Positions 45,401-54,252 of a DNA stretch of 62,197 nucleotides are shown here, one piece after another. The notes below the pieces were generated by a model, which searched no databases, was not told the DNA's origin, and saw nothing but the letters and a program-made list of their open reading frames with translations. Source of the DNA: Pseudomonadota bacterium (GTDB taxonomy: Bacteria; Pseudomonadota; Gammaproteobacteria; Enterobacterales; Enterobacteriaceae); the NCBI GenBank assembly GCA_018261615.1, contig JAGTSE010000021.1, positions 1-62,197 on the forward strand, written 5' to 3'. Both the position numbers and the translations under genes were made by a program. Within the stretch, counting starts at the first letter, position 1, and every line of letters begins with the position of its first letter.

Positions 45401-45799
45401 GTCTGCCTGCCAGGAAATGGATTCCCGGCAAGGTATACATTTTCAGGCACAACAAATAAAACAGAATAATCCGAAGCGTTAGTTTAGAAAATGCGAACAC
45501 CCCTCCTGATCCGCACCGCTTTTGTCATCAAAAAACGGCGGATCGCCCCAGCGCGAAAGGCCCGATAACGTTTTTTCCACATTTCAATCGCAGTCTCGTA
45601 CAAGACTTGCGGACTGCCAATGAATCTACATGGATATCAACGTGTTACATTTTCTTACCTAAAGTCGCTTTAGTGAAATAATAACTTAATTAAATTAATG
45701 AAAAGTGAATGATGTGTTCAGACACCTGTTTGTTGCTTATTCCCGCAGGTGTCTTTGTTCAGCCAGTGTTAATCACGCAATTGCGTATCTGAAAACAGA
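45401..45799. other. Noncoding region upstream of the decayed Rid/oxidase locus
   Basis: No gene is supported here. A minus-strand open frame ending at 45484 has about 45 codons and is basic, but I do not recognise it. The DNA becomes AT-rich from about 45640 toward the chorismate mutase gene. Confidence 0.35.
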
Positions 45800-45848
45800 G
45801 CTTGTTAGCCGCCAGCGCTGGATCCGTAAGCGCTGCGAGATAACAAGC
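45800..45848. other. Symmetric two-stem inverted repeat, 49 bp
   Basis: GCTTGTTA (45800-45807) pairs with TAACAAGC (45841-45848). Inside, CAGCGCT (45813-45819) pairs with AGCGCTG (45829-45835). The unpaired parts are five bases on each side and a nine-base loop, so the structure is fully symmetric. A smaller GCTTTG/CAAAGC hairpin follows near 45863-45881. It lies about 120 bp upstream of the chorismate mutase ATG and has no T-run. It may be a leader structure or a small repeat element. Confidence 0.5.
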
Positions 45849-45965
45849 GCGACGAAAAGCTGGCTTTGCTTATAACAAAGCTCTTACATCCAGAAATGAA
45901 ATAGTAACTTTTGGTTATATTTACACGCGTAAATTAAGTGTCTCACTTTTCTTTGAGGGCTGGTT

Positions 45966-46499
45966 ATGAAGATTTTCGCATCAACTCTACTGATGTCCGG
46001 AAGCGTTTTTGCGGGAGCATCTGCTTCCATTTGTCTTAATGCCCTTTCGTTAATCTTGACCGAACGAATGCAGATAATGAGAGATGTTGCAGCCTACAAG
46101 GCGAAGTATCGCTTACCCGTGGAGGATTTGGTGCGGGAACAAAAAGTGTTGTCGGCGGCACGGAACAATGCGCAAGAGGCTGGGCTGGAACCGCAGTCAG
46201 TGGAGCTATTCATCAGTGCGTTAATGAATGCGGGAAAAACGATACAGTATCGCTATCTGGCCGACGGGTTTGCTCAACCAGATTTATCTGTCACTCACCG
46301 GGATCTTGACGGAATCAGGCAGCGTATCAATGAACTGGACAAGCATCTGCTCATGACTATCAGCCAGCGACTTCGCACAGGTCATCTCTCTTATTCAGAG
46401 CGGGCCTGGTTGGCTGAGAAAACAGCATCCCCGAACCTGAGTGAAGCCGAGAAAGATAATCTACTGGACACCATGCGCTTTATTCAGCGTGCTGTGTAG
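45966..46499 (+). CDS. Exported chorismate mutase (AroQ-gamma type)
   Basis: Chorismate mutase converts chorismate to prephenate. The 177-residue protein has an N-terminal signal peptide (MKIFASTLLMSGSVFAGASA) and the all-helical AroQ fold with ERMQIMRDVAAYKAKYRLPV and VREQKVL, the pattern of periplasmic or secreted gamma-class enzymes. Cytosolic enzymes are normally fused to other domains, so this one acts outside the cytoplasm. In some plant-associated organisms exported chorismate mutases are proposed to draw down plant chorismate. It stands in an AT-rich islet with a polygalacturonase gene nearby. Confidence 0.92.
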   Translation: MKIFASTLLMSGSVFAGASASICLNALSLILTERMQIMRDVAAYKAKYRLPVEDLVREQKVLSAARNNAQEAGLEPQSVELFISALMNAGKTIQYRYLADGFAQPDLSVTHRDLDGIRQRINELDKHLLMTISQRLRTGHLSYSERAWLAEKTASPNLSEAEKDNLLDTMRFIQRAV

Positions 46500-47059
46500 G
46501 TGACAGTTACTGCGCTGCCAGGCGATTCAGCATCCGTACGGGTAAGCGTTTTCGATCCACTGATAATTCAGACCGATTCGATTAACGTTTTGGATGCATA
46601 TGCGTCACGGGAGAAATATTTCATCACAATTATTACATCTCGACAGGGTCGTCTGGAGGCGATATCAAACTCGATAATTCAAACGCTGGAAGTTAACGAT
46701 AATTCATCTTTATCTGATTCCCGTTATAGCGCCTGAGTGTTTCCACTTGCAAAACGAATCGACACTATTGCATCATATTTAGGTTAGCAACTATCTTCAG
46801 GCTTATGTGATATCCGGTTTTTTATGTCACTTAAGTCACTTATTAGTATACCGCTAACGACATTTAAGGACGTTATTGCAGTAAAGTTTACTTTTATAGC
46901 ATTAAATTTATCTAATAAAAATGAGAACATCGACGGGTAACTTCCCGGCTGTATTTTTTACAGATATTGCAATCCTGTTTACTTTCGTATGCCGCCGGTT
47001 AAAAACATCAATGATACTCGGTGACAGTGAAGGCATTAATGACTATTTACGGAGTGAAT
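46500..47059. other. AT-rich region between chorismate mutase and the 125-residue gene
   Basis: A 78-codon frame begins with GTG directly after the chorismate mutase stop, but it has no ribosome-binding site and no recognisable similarity. The rest is AT-rich DNA that probably carries the promoter of the next gene. No repeat or RNA gene was seen. Confidence 0.4.
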
Positions 47060-47437
47060 ATGGAATCTGAAACGCGTAATTTTATTAACTCTATCATTAA
47101 AAACTTTAAAGAAGCTATTGGGTTGATTAACGTGTTGATACTGGAACCCGAAGAGCCTGACACCTTGCGTTTGCTGCACTTTAAACTGGACGTTATCAAG
47201 GCAGCTATTGAACAGGATATTCGCCTGTTAACCAGGGCCAGCCAGGACAGCAACACCATGCTTTGTCTTTACCCGATACACAACGCGCTAAATGCGCTGA
47301 ACCATTGTCTTGGGATCCTGAGACACATGTCGTTAAATAATCAGTTTTATCATGATTTCGAAGAGGTTAAGCATGCTGTCAATGCCCTTGATGCAATATC
47401 AGGACGAGTCTTTACAAATCCAGGAAGTGGTGAATAA
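47060..47437 (+). CDS. Unknown helical protein, 125 residues
   Basis: The ATG at 47060 has GGAG five bases upstream, and the frame is well defined; an open start at 47021 is less likely. The protein is small, without signal peptide or membrane helix, and predicted almost entirely helical from its heptad-like leucines (IIKNFKEAIGLINVLIL and LLHFKLDVIKAAIEQDIRLL). I do not recognise a family. It lies between genes for exported chorismate mutase and polygalacturonase in AT-rich DNA, so acquisition with them is possible. Confidence 0.65.
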   Translation: MESETRNFINSIIKNFKEAIGLINVLILEPEEPDTLRLLHFKLDVIKAAIEQDIRLLTRASQDSNTMLCLYPIHNALNALNHCLGILRHMSLNNQFYHDFEEVKHAVNALDAISGRVFTNPGSGE

Positions 47438-47681
47438 GCATAAAGAGATCTCCCTTTTACATGAAATAAAAAGGAATGCACTGATGAAAACCAGTACGGT
47501 TTGCTAAAGCCAGCGTGATTTAATTTATGTCATGTTCACTGACTGTTGTAGAAATGAAGAGGCGAAGAATTATATCTTTTTTTTCTCAACAAACATAAAC
47601 GCCACTTCAACTGAATACGTATTTGCCACATTTTTTCTTGCGGTGACGCTACAATATTTCAACAATTCTGATATCGGGATC

Positions 47682-49025
47682 ATGATGTTTATTCTTCGCT
47701 GTAATTTGAAAGTAATGATCGCTGGCATGTTAGCCGTCCTGGTATCAGGATTCAGCGCGACAATATTGGCCCAGGATAGCCCAGATTTGCCTGAGCCTGA
47801 GCTGCCCGCGCATATCTGCGCAAGACTGGCTCCCCGGCAAGCTTATTCACCTGGAGACGATACCCAACGACTTCAGTCGGCTATTGATAATTGCACCCGT
47901 GGTGAGGCTTTACAACTCCTTGCTGGTCGTTTCTCCAGCGGTCCTTTGACAATGAAATCTGGTGTCACACTCTGGATTTCGCATGGAGCATTGCTGGCGG
48001 CAAATACAGACCCACATGTTTACGACAAAAATGGGCGTTGTGGAACCCTCGATCATAAGGGGAATGGTTGTCGGCCTTTTATTCTTTTTAAGAATACCGA
48101 TGGTGGAGGCATTGCCGGGGAGGGGATAATTGATGGGCAGGGCGGTGAGCTGATGAAAGGAACGAATGAATCATGGTGGCAGTTGGCTCGCCGCGCGCAG
48201 ACGGAAGGCGGGGCGCAGAATGTGCCTCGCCTGATTGAAATAGACGATAGTTCAAATATTATTTTTCACGGCATTACGCTGCGAAATTCAGCTGGATTCC
48301 ATGTCACCCTGAAAAATGTCCAGGATGCGACTTTCTGGGGTGTACGTATTGATACACCCGCGAATGCCCGTAATACCGACGGTATTGATCCTATTTCGTC
48401 GCAGAATATCCTTATTGCTCACAGCTTCATCAGAACCGGTGACGACAATGTTGCGATTAAAGCTGGCGCCGGTGGACCCACGCGTCATGTACTTTTAGTG
48501 GACAACCATTTTTATTGGGGGCACGGGATGTCCATTGGTAGCGAGACGGTGGGCGGTGTCAGCAATATTCGGGTGCGAGGTTTGACGCTTGACGGTACGA
48601 CTTCAGGGCTGCGCATCAAAAGTGACATCAGCCGGGGCGGAATTGTCAGCGATATCCGCTACGAAAATGTTTGTATGCGGGGGAATCGTCGGCCGCTCGA
48701 CTTTGATACGCGATATGATGCACATGCGATCGGTAACAACATTCCCGTCTACCGTGATATCTCCCTGAGTCATATTTCCGGCGAGACCGGCCAGTTGGTG
48801 TTACGCGGTTATGACGCCGTTCATACTTTGCATTTTGCCCTGGACGGCGTCTATTTCAGCAATGCGGCGCGCTGGCTAATCGAATCGTCGCAGCTCCTCA
48901 TAGGTCCTGGCGGCGTTTCACCTGTTCCTCCGGGAGAAGCATCGTTACAGCGATCCGTTGTTCCTGCCGATTGCGCAAAAAACTGGATCCCCTTTCCCGT
49001 GGCGGATGCGCCATCAGTAAAATGA
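47682..49025 (+). CDS. Polygalacturonase, glycoside hydrolase family 28
   Basis: This enzyme should cut polygalacturonate in plant cell walls. From the ATG at 47682 it has 447 residues with a signal peptide (VMIAGMLAVLVSGFSATILA) and a right-handed beta-helix. All four GH28 catalytic motifs are present in order: NTDGID, TGDDNVAIK, GHGMSIGSE and RIKSD. The frame is open upstream to 47532, but the extra 50 residues would precede the signal peptide and are unlikely; ATG 47685 or 47715 are alternatives. Export by type II secretion or to the periplasm is expected. It is a clear sign of plant association. Confidence 0.92.
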   Translation: MMFILRCNLKVMIAGMLAVLVSGFSATILAQDSPDLPEPELPAHICARLAPRQAYSPGDDTQRLQSAIDNCTRGEALQLLAGRFSSGPLTMKSGVTLWISHGALLAANTDPHVYDKNGRCGTLDHKGNGCRPFILFKNTDGGGIAGEGIIDGQGGELMKGTNESWWQLARRAQTEGGAQNVPRLIEIDDSSNIIFHGITLRNSAGFHVTLKNVQDATFWGVRIDTPANARNTDGIDPISSQNILIAHSFIRTGDDNVAIKAGAGGPTRHVLLVDNHFYWGHGMSIGSETVGGVSNIRVRGLTLDGTTSGLRIKSDISRGGIVSDIRYENVCMRGNRRPLDFDTRYDAHAIGNNIPVYRDISLSHISGETGQLVLRGYDAVHTLHFALDGVYFSNAARWLIESSQLLIGPGGVSPVPPGEASLQRSVVPADCAKNWIPFPVADAPSVK

Positions 49026-49139
49026 ATACCGCAGAAAGCGGCTATTTGAATGAAACGTCAAACCGGACACGCCGGGCGGTCTGCTGCTGCCTGGCCGACG
49101 ATCTCATCCTGGACGGATCGCGGCGAAAACCACAATGCA

Positions 49140-49505
49140 CTATGTCGATTGCTGGCGTGATTGCTGCGTTTTAGGGTAACCGATACTGCGGCGCCACGCG
49201 CCGGGTGCCTGGCCATACTGACGCTTGAAGCTGCGGTTGAAGGACTGCTGGGAGTCAAAGCCGAGCGCCATTGCCACGTTCAAAATCGGCTCGTCGCTGT
49301 GGGCTAAGCGCTCGACCGATTTTTGCAGCTTTTGCGCGCGAATATACTCGGCGAGACGATAACCAGTATGTTCTTTAAATATCCGCTGGAGGTGCCATTT
49401 CGAATAACCGGCTCGCCTGGAAACAGTGTCAATGTCCAGACGGCTTTCAAGGTTGTTGTCGATCCAGTCGAGTAAATCGTGAATAAATGCACCCGTGTTC
49501 ATCAT
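49140..49505 (-). CDS. rarA: RarA-like AraC-family regulator of multidrug efflux
   Basis: This is a 121-residue single-domain AraC protein of the MarA/SoxS/RamA class. Both helix-turn-helix units are clear: AGYSKWHLQRIFKEHTG and ALGFDSQQSFNRSFKRQYG. Its place, divergent from oqxA with oqxR at the far end, is the layout of rarA in Klebsiella and relatives, where RarA raises oqxAB expression. The start is ATG at 49505 (ATG 49502 is equally possible); the GTG at 49514 is not favoured. The shared upstream region holds repeated TTGCA motifs. Confidence 0.88.
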   Translation of the reverse strand: MMNTGAFIHDLLDWIDNNLESRLDIDTVSRRAGYSKWHLQRIFKEHTGYRLAEYIRAQKLQKSVERLAHSDEPILNVAMALGFDSQQSFNRSFKRQYGQAPGAWRRSIGYPKTQQSRQQST

Positions 49506-49543
49506 GTTTCCCACGCAAGCTTATTAAAAAGCATCTTTGTCTG

Positions 49544-49675
49544 TTGCATTTAAAGGTGGCCCGCTTTTGCATTAATTGCAAGTTTTATTGTTGCATTTAA
49601 ATCCCTGTCCGAAACGGGTCATTTGCCTTGGACTCAAATAGCACATTAAGTGCAACAATTATTCTTGCACTTAAT
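49544..49675. promoter_or_regulatory. Operator array between rarA and oqxA
   Basis: Five copies of a TTGCAYTTAA-type decamer occur: 49544-49553, 49567-49576 (TTGCATTAAT), 49591-49600, 49646-49655 (reverse strand) and 49665-49674. The last two form a perfect 11-bp inverted repeat (49645-49655 with 49665-49675). ATAGCACATTAAGTGCAACA (49638-49657) also matches the marbox with about two deviations. OqxR and RarA are the obvious candidate binders. Confidence 0.65.
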
Positions 49676-49693
49676 TAAGCGCCTTCCTACAAT
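49665..49693 (+). promoter_or_regulatory. Sigma-70 promoter of oqxAB
   Basis: TTGCAC (49665-49670) and TACAAT (49688-49693) are separated by 17 bp, a near-ideal -35/-10 pair. The -35 box lies inside the right arm of the 11-bp inverted repeat, so a repressor bound there would block RNA polymerase. The oqxA ATG is about 140 bp downstream. Confidence 0.65.
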
Positions 49694-49834
49694 CGCCGCG
49701 ATAGTGTATTGGAAACTGTTACAGTTTTGTGGCGATGAACGACACAAATGACCTTAAGCCATCCCGGACAAAGGAAGTGGCGCTGCGTGTTGGCTGCGTC
49801 TTGCCCGGCGGCTACAATTAGCGGAATAAAAATA

Positions 49835-51010
49835 ATGAGCCTGCAAAAACCTTGGGTTAACTTTCATCTGAATGCGCTGGGAGCGATGTTACTCTCCGTA
49901 CTGCTCGTCGGGTGCGATAATGGTGTCGCGCAAAACGCCGTACCACAAGCTCCCGCCGTCAGTGCTGCTAATGTGGTCGTGAAATCCATTAGTCAGTGGG
50001 ATAGCTTTAATGGTCGGATTGAAGCGGTGGAAAGTGTTCAGCTACGCCCCCGCGTCTCCGGCTATATTGATAAAGTGAATTACACCGACGGCCAGGAGGT
50101 GAAAAAGGGCGAGGTGCTGTTCACCATCGATGACAGAACCTATCGCGCTGCACTGGAACAGGCGCAGGCGACATTGGCGAGAGCTAAAACGCAGGCCAGC
50201 CTGGCGCAAAGTGAGGCTAACCGTACCGATAAATTAATCAATACCAACCTGGTATCCCGTGAAGAGTGGGAGCAGCGCCGTTCGGCCGCCACCCAGGCGC
50301 AGGCCGACATTCGCGCAGCGCAGGCGGCGGTTGACGCCGCGCAACTTAACCTTGATTTCACCAAAGTCACCGCGCCTATCGATGGCCGAGCCAGCCGTGC
50401 GTTGATCACCAGCGGTAATCTGGTCACTGCAGGTGACAGTGCCAGCGTGCTTACCACGCTGGTATCGCAGAAGACAGTTTACGTCTACTTTGACGTGGAT
50501 GAGTCGACCTACCTCCACTATCAAAATCTCGCCCGCAGTGGGCAAGGGGCATCCAGTAATCACCTGGCGCTACCGGTTGAGATTAGCCTTGTTGGCGAGG
50601 AGGGCTATCCCCATCAGGGCAAAGTGGATTTTCTTGATAATCAGTTAACGCCGAGTACCGGCACGATCCGTATGCGCGCGCTGTTGGATAACGCGCAGCG
50701 TCAGTTCACGCCAGGGCTGTTTGCCCGCGTACGTCTGCCGGGCAGCGCTGAATTCAAAGCCACGCTTATTGACGACAAAGCGGTGCTAACCGATCAGGAC
50801 CGAAAATATGTTTATATCGTGGATAAAGAGGGTAAAGCGCAGCGTCGCGATATTACTCAGGGGCGTCTGGCAGACGGTTTACGCATCGTGCAGCAGGGGC
50901 TGAACCCTGGCGATAGAGTCATCGTCGATGGTTTACAAAAAGTGTTTATGCCGGGTATGCCGGTTAACGCGAAAACCGTTGCCATGACTGCCAGCACCGC
51001 CCTCAACTGA
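49835..51010 (+). CDS. oqxA: OqxA, RND efflux membrane fusion protein
   Basis: OqxA links the OqxB pump to TolC. The 391-residue lipoprotein starts at 49835 (MSLQKPW) and has the lipobox LLVGC with Cys27 followed by Asp28, the inner-membrane retention signal. It has the lipoyl, coiled-coil and barrel domains of AcrA-type adaptors (SGYIDKVNYTDGQEVKKGEV, SREEWEQRRSAA and TAPIDGRASRALIT). The sequence is almost the same as Klebsiella OqxA as I recall it. An earlier frame start at 49748 lacks support. It is followed by oqxB 23 bp later. Confidence 0.96.
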   Translation: MSLQKPWVNFHLNALGAMLLSVLLVGCDNGVAQNAVPQAPAVSAANVVVKSISQWDSFNGRIEAVESVQLRPRVSGYIDKVNYTDGQEVKKGEVLFTIDDRTYRAALEQAQATLARAKTQASLAQSEANRTDKLINTNLVSREEWEQRRSAATQAQADIRAAQAAVDAAQLNLDFTKVTAPIDGRASRALITSGNLVTAGDSASVLTTLVSQKTVYVYFDVDESTYLHYQNLARSGQGASSNHLALPVEISLVGEEGYPHQGKVDFLDNQLTPSTGTIRMRALLDNAQRQFTPGLFARVRLPGSAEFKATLIDDKAVLTDQDRKYVYIVDKEGKAQRRDITQGRLADGLRIVQQGLNPGDRVIVDGLQKVFMPGMPVNAKTVAMTASTALN

Positions 51011-51033
51011 TCCCTTACCTGAGAATCCGACAC

Positions 51034-54000
51034 ATGGACTTTTCCCGCTTTTTTATCGACAGGCCGATTTTCGCCGCAGTGCTGTCGATTCTGATTTTTA
51101 TTACAGGATTAATTGCCATCCCCCTGTTGCCGGTCAGCGAATATCCTGACGTCGTACCGCCAAGCGTGCAGGTACGCGCGGAGTATCCAGGGGCCAACCC
51201 GAAAGTGATTGCAGAGACCGTGGCGACGCCGCTGGAAGAAGCGATCAACGGCGTTGAGAATATGATGTACATGAAATCTGTCGCAGGCTCCGATGGCGTA
51301 CTGGTGACCACCGTAACTTTCCGTCCGGGTACAGATCCCGACCAGGCGCAGGTTCAAGTGCAAAACCGGGTATCGCAGGCTGAGGCGCGTCTGCCGGAAG
51401 ATGTGCGGCGTTTGGGTATCACCACCCAGAAACAATCGCCGACACTCACGTTGGTGGTGCATCTGTTTTCGCCCGGCGGTAAATACGATTCACTGTATAT
51501 GCGTAACTACGCCACGCTAAAAGTGAAGGATGAACTGGCGCGTCTGCCCGGCGTCGGCCAAATTCAGATTTTTGGCGCGGGCGAATACGCGATGCGCATC
51601 TGGCTGGATCCCAATAAAGTAGCAGCGCGCGGGTTGACTGCCTCGGATGTGGTGACGGCGATGCAGGAGCAAAACGTACAGGTTTCCGCCGGGCAGCTTG
51701 GCGCCGAGCCGTTGCCGAAAGAGAGCGATTTCCTGATTTCAATTAACGCCCAGGGACGTCTGCACACGGAAGAGGAGTTTGGCAATATTATTTTGAAAAC
51801 GGCGCAAGACGGCTCGCTGGTTCGCCTGCGCGACGTGGCGCGTATAGAAATGGGTTCCGGCAGCTATGCGCTGCGTTCCCAGCTTAACAATAAAGACGCG
51901 GTCGGGATTGGTATCTTCCAGGCACCGGGGGCGAACGCCATCGATTTGTCTAACGCGGTGCGCGCCAAAATGGACGAATTGTCTAAGCGTTTCCCGGAAG
52001 ATATGAAATGGGCGGCACCTTACGATCCGACGGTGTTTGTTCGCGATTCCATTCGTGCGGTCGTGCAAACGCTGCTGGAAGCGGTAGTGCTGGTTGTACT
52101 GGTGGTGATCCTGTTCCTGCAAACCTGGCGCGCGTCGATTATTCCGCTGATCGCGGTGCCGGTATCGGTCGTGGGAACGTTCAGCATTCTCTACCTGCTT
52201 GGCTTTTCGCTTAATACCCTGAGTTTGTTCGGGTTGGTATTGGCTATCGGTATCGTTGTGGACGACGCCATCGTGGTGGTGGAAAACGTTGAGCGAAATA
52301 TCGAAGAGGGGCTTGCTCCGCTTCAGGCGGCGCATCAGGCGATGCGTGAAGTTTCCGGGCCGATTATTGCGATTGCGCTGGTGCTGTGCGCGGTATTCGT
52401 GCCGATGGCGTTTCTCTCTGGCGTAACCGGTCAGTTCTACAAGCAGTTTGCGGTGACGATCGCGATTTCAACAGTGATCTCCGCCATCAACTCGTTGACG
52501 CTCTCTCCGGCGCTGGCTGCCCTGCTGTTAAAGCCGCACGGCGCGCCGAAAGACTTCCCGACCAGACTTATCGATCGACTGCTCGGTTGGCTATTCCGTC
52601 CGTTTAACCGCTTTTTCCAACGTAGCTCGAACGGCTATCAGGGGCTGGTGGGCAAAACGCTCGGACGACGTGGTGCGGTGTTTGTTGTTTATGTGCTGCT
52701 GCTCTGTGCCGCTGGCGTCATGTTTAAAGCCGTACCCGGCGGGTTTATTCCGACACAGGATAAGCTCTATTTGATTGGCGGCGTGAAAATGCCTGAAGGC
52801 TCTTCGCTGGCACGCACCGATGCGGTGATCCGCAAAATGAGCGAAATCGGTATGAATACCGAAGGCGTGGATTATGCGGTCGCTTTTCCTGGGCTGAATG
52901 CGTTGCAGTTCACCAACACGCCGAATACCGGGACGGTCTTTTTTGGCCTGAAGCCGTTCGACCAGCGTAAACATACGGCGGCGCAAATTAACGCTGAGAT
53001 CAACGCTAAAATCGCGCAAATCCAGCAGGGCTTTGGTTTCTCGATTTTACCGCCGCCGATTTTAGGGCTGGGTCAGGGTTCTGGCTATTCGTTGTACATA
53101 CAAGATCGTGCCGGTCTTGGCTATGGCGCGCTGCAAAACGCGGTGAACACAATGTCCGGCGCGATTATGCAGACGCCGGGGATGCATTTCCCCATCTCAA
53201 CCTACCAGGCCAACGTTCCGCAGTTGGATGTGCAGGTCGATCGTGATAAGGCGAAAGCACAGGGCGTGTCGCTGACCGATCTTTTCGGTACGCTGCAAAC
53301 CTATCTGGGATCGTCTTATGTGAACGATTTTAACCAGTTTGGACGTACCTGGCGAGTGATGGCGCAGGCCGACGGGCCGTTCCGCGACAGCGTGGAGAAT
53401 ATTGCTAATTTGCGCACCCGTAATAATCAGGGCGAAATGGTGCCGATTGGCAGTATGGTGAAGATCACTACCACGTACGGGCCGGATCCGGTGATTCGCT
53501 ACAATGGTTATCCGGCGGCGGATCTTATTGGCGATGCCGATCCTCGCATACTCTCTTCTGCGCAGGCGATGACGCAACTTGACGGGATGTCTAAGCAGAT
53601 ACTGCCGAATGGGATGAATATTGAATGGACGGATCTGAGTTACCAGCAGGCCACTCAGGGCAATACGGCGCTGATTGTCTTCCCGGTCGCGGTTTTGCTG
53701 GCCTTCCTGGTGTTGGCGGCGCTGTATGAAAGCTGGACGCTGCCGCTGGCGGTGATCCTTATCGTCCCGATGACGATGCTGTCCGCTCTATTTGGCGTCT
53801 GGCTGACTGGTGGCGATAACAACGTGTTCGTGCAGGTGGGTCTGGTCGTACTAATGGGACTGGCCTGTAAAAATGCTATTCTGATCGTTGAGTTTGCCCG
53901 CGAGCTGGAAATTCAGGGGAAAGGTATCATGGAAGCGGCGCTGGAGGCTTGCCACCTGCGTTTACGCCCGATCGTGATGACCTCCATCGCTTTTATTGCC

Positions 54001-54186
54001 GGGACGATTCCGCTGATCCTCGGCCACGGCGCAGGTGCGGAAGTGCGCGGCGTCACCGGGATCACGGTGTTCTCCGGTATGCTGGGCGTAACGTTGTTTG
54101 GCCTGTTCCTGACGCCGGTGTTTTACGTTACGCTGCGTAAATTCGTGACGCGCGGCAAACCGGTAAGCGATGTTTTGCCTGCGTAA
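51034..54186 (+). CDS. oqxB: OqxB, RND multidrug efflux pump
   Basis: OqxB exports quinolones, olaquindox, chloramphenicol and other compounds using the proton gradient. The 1050-residue protein has the RND layout of 12 membrane helices with two large periplasmic loops. It opens with MDFSRFFIDRPIFAAVLSIL and carries the helix-4 motif GIVVDDAIVVVENVERN with its essential Asp pair. GLACKNAILIVEFARELE carries the matching Lys in helix 10. The gene is complete. A strong bidirectional terminator follows before oqxR. Confidence 0.97.
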   Translation: MDFSRFFIDRPIFAAVLSILIFITGLIAIPLLPVSEYPDVVPPSVQVRAEYPGANPKVIAETVATPLEEAINGVENMMYMKSVAGSDGVLVTTVTFRPGTDPDQAQVQVQNRVSQAEARLPEDVRRLGITTQKQSPTLTLVVHLFSPGGKYDSLYMRNYATLKVKDELARLPGVGQIQIFGAGEYAMRIWLDPNKVAARGLTASDVVTAMQEQNVQVSAGQLGAEPLPKESDFLISINAQGRLHTEEEFGNIILKTAQDGSLVRLRDVARIEMGSGSYALRSQLNNKDAVGIGIFQAPGANAIDLSNAVRAKMDELSKRFPEDMKWAAPYDPTVFVRDSIRAVVQTLLEAVVLVVLVVILFLQTWRASIIPLIAVPVSVVGTFSILYLLGFSLNTLSLFGLVLAIGIVVDDAIVVVENVERNIEEGLAPLQAAHQAMREVSGPIIAIALVLCAVFVPMAFLSGVTGQFYKQFAVTIAISTVISAINSLTLSPALAALLLKPHGAPKDFPTRLIDRLLGWLFRPFNRFFQRSSNGYQGLVGKTLGRRGAVFVVYVLLLCAAGVMFKAVPGGFIPTQDKLYLIGGVKMPEGSSLARTDAVIRKMSEIGMNTEGVDYAVAFPGLNALQFTNTPNTGTVFFGLKPFDQRKHTAAQINAEINAKIAQIQQGFGFSILPPPILGLGQGSGYSLYIQDRAGLGYGALQNAVNTMSGAIMQTPGMHFPISTYQANVPQLDVQVDRDKAKAQGVSLTDLFGTLQTYLGSSYVNDFNQFGRTWRVMAQADGPFRDSVENIANLRTRNNQGEMVPIGSMVKITTTYGPDPVIRYNGYPAADLIGDADPRILSSAQAMTQLDGMSKQILPNGMNIEWTDLSYQQATQGNTALIVFPVAVLLAFLVLAALYESWTLPLAVILIVPMTMLSALFGVWLTGGDNNVFVQVGLVVLMGLACKNAILIVEFARELEIQGKGIMEAALEACHLRLRPIVMTSIAFIAGTIPLILGHGAGAEVRGVTGITVFSGMLGVTLFGLFLTPVFYVTLRKFVTRGKPVSDVLPA

Positions 54187-54201
54187 GTTGTTGCAGATAA
54201 C

Positions 54202-54237
54202 AAAAAACCGTCTTCATCGTGAAGGCGGTTTTTTTTC
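54202..54237. terminator. Bidirectional terminator between oqxB and oqxR
   Basis: AAAACCGTCTTC and GAAGGCGGTTTT form a 12-bp stem with one G-T pair around ATCGT. A-rich DNA lies on the left and eight Ts on the right, so it works for both convergent genes. Confidence 0.9.
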
Positions 54238-54252
54238 GCGATAATAAAATAA

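Noticed and set aside
45487..45630. Basic minus-strand frame upstream of the chorismate mutase gene
   Set aside because: About 45 codons without a recognisable motif or convincing start.
45800..45848. Integron attC-like reading of the symmetric hairpin
   Set aside because: The outer arms do not fit the GTTRRRY and RYYYAAC core sites, and no integron integrase is present.
46500..46736. 78-codon frame beginning with GTG directly after the chorismate mutase stop
   Set aside because: No ribosome-binding site, no recognisable motif and AT-rich surroundings; likely a chance open frame.
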